Notes under the pieces: model-generated
What the model was told of the DNA's origin: nothing
Seen by the model: the letters and a program-made list of their open reading frames with translations, nothing else
Databases searched by the model: none
Assembly: GCA_037137555.1 (NCBI GenBank)
Contig: JBAXKA010000047.1
Location: 1-7,461, forward strand
Direction: 5' to 3'
DNA length: 7,461 nucleotides
Source of the DNA: UBA9630 sp037137555
Lineage (GTDB): Bacteria > Patescibacteriota > Minisyncoccia > Moranbacterales > UBA2206
Made by a program: the position numbers and the translations under genes
Part shown: piece by piece, positions 7,429 through 7,461 of the stretch
Numbering within the stretch: the first letter of the stretch is position 1
Layout: the number at the start of each line of letters is the position of its first letter

Positions 7429-7461
7429 CAAAAAAATATAAAACAAAAAACTATTTAATAT

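Noticed and set aside
7369..7461. Origin of replication, mobile-element end or divergent gene in the AT-rich right end
   Set aside because: No DnaA boxes, iterons, terminal repeats or coding frame can be supported in these 93 bases. Only the promoter and dyad are reported.

Overview
The window is AT-rich bacterial DNA (roughly two-thirds A+T by eye) that uses the standard bacterial code. Every supportable gene lies on the minus strand, so the region reads right to left. The tight packing, weak or absent Shine-Dalgarno sites before most genes, and the large exported beta-helix/hydrolase protein with a C-terminal membrane anchor would suit a Patescibacteria (CPR) genome. That is inference from style, not a marker gene, and other AT-rich bacteria are possible. 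No rRNA, tRNA, CRISPR array, transposase or phage gene was seen.

In order of transcription: (1) 7461-7369 is an AT-rich leader with a candidate sigma70-type promoter whose -10 lies inside a 24-bp near-palindrome. (2) 7368-3658 encodes one 1236-residue restriction-modification protein carrying nuclease, N6-adenine methyltransferase and two-TRD specificity modules in a single chain, an architecture like AloI/PpiI/TstI-type (Type IIB/IIG) enzymes. (3) After a 69-nt gap, 3588-3286 encodes a 100-residue protein with three predicted membrane segments, preceded by the only strong ribosome binding site in the window. (4) Overlapping it by 20 nt, 3305-762 encodes an 847-residue exported protein: signal peptide, parallel beta-helix, LCAT/lipase-like alpha/beta hydrolase with a visible Ser-Asp-His triad, beta-rich domain, low-complexity linker and C-terminal membrane anchor. 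(5) After a 75-nt gap with a candidate extended -10 promoter and a possible hairpin, 686 to the window edge encodes the first 228 residues of a second exported beta-helix protein, a paralogue of the N-terminal part of gene 4. It runs off the left edge.

Functionally there are two units. The restriction enzyme is self-contained DNA defence needing no separate M or S gene. The three downstream genes look like a cell-surface module: a small membrane protein translationally coupled to an anchored lipase/acyltransferase-like enzyme, followed by a related surface beta-helix protein. Nothing in the sequence shows that the two units work together; adjacency is the only link.
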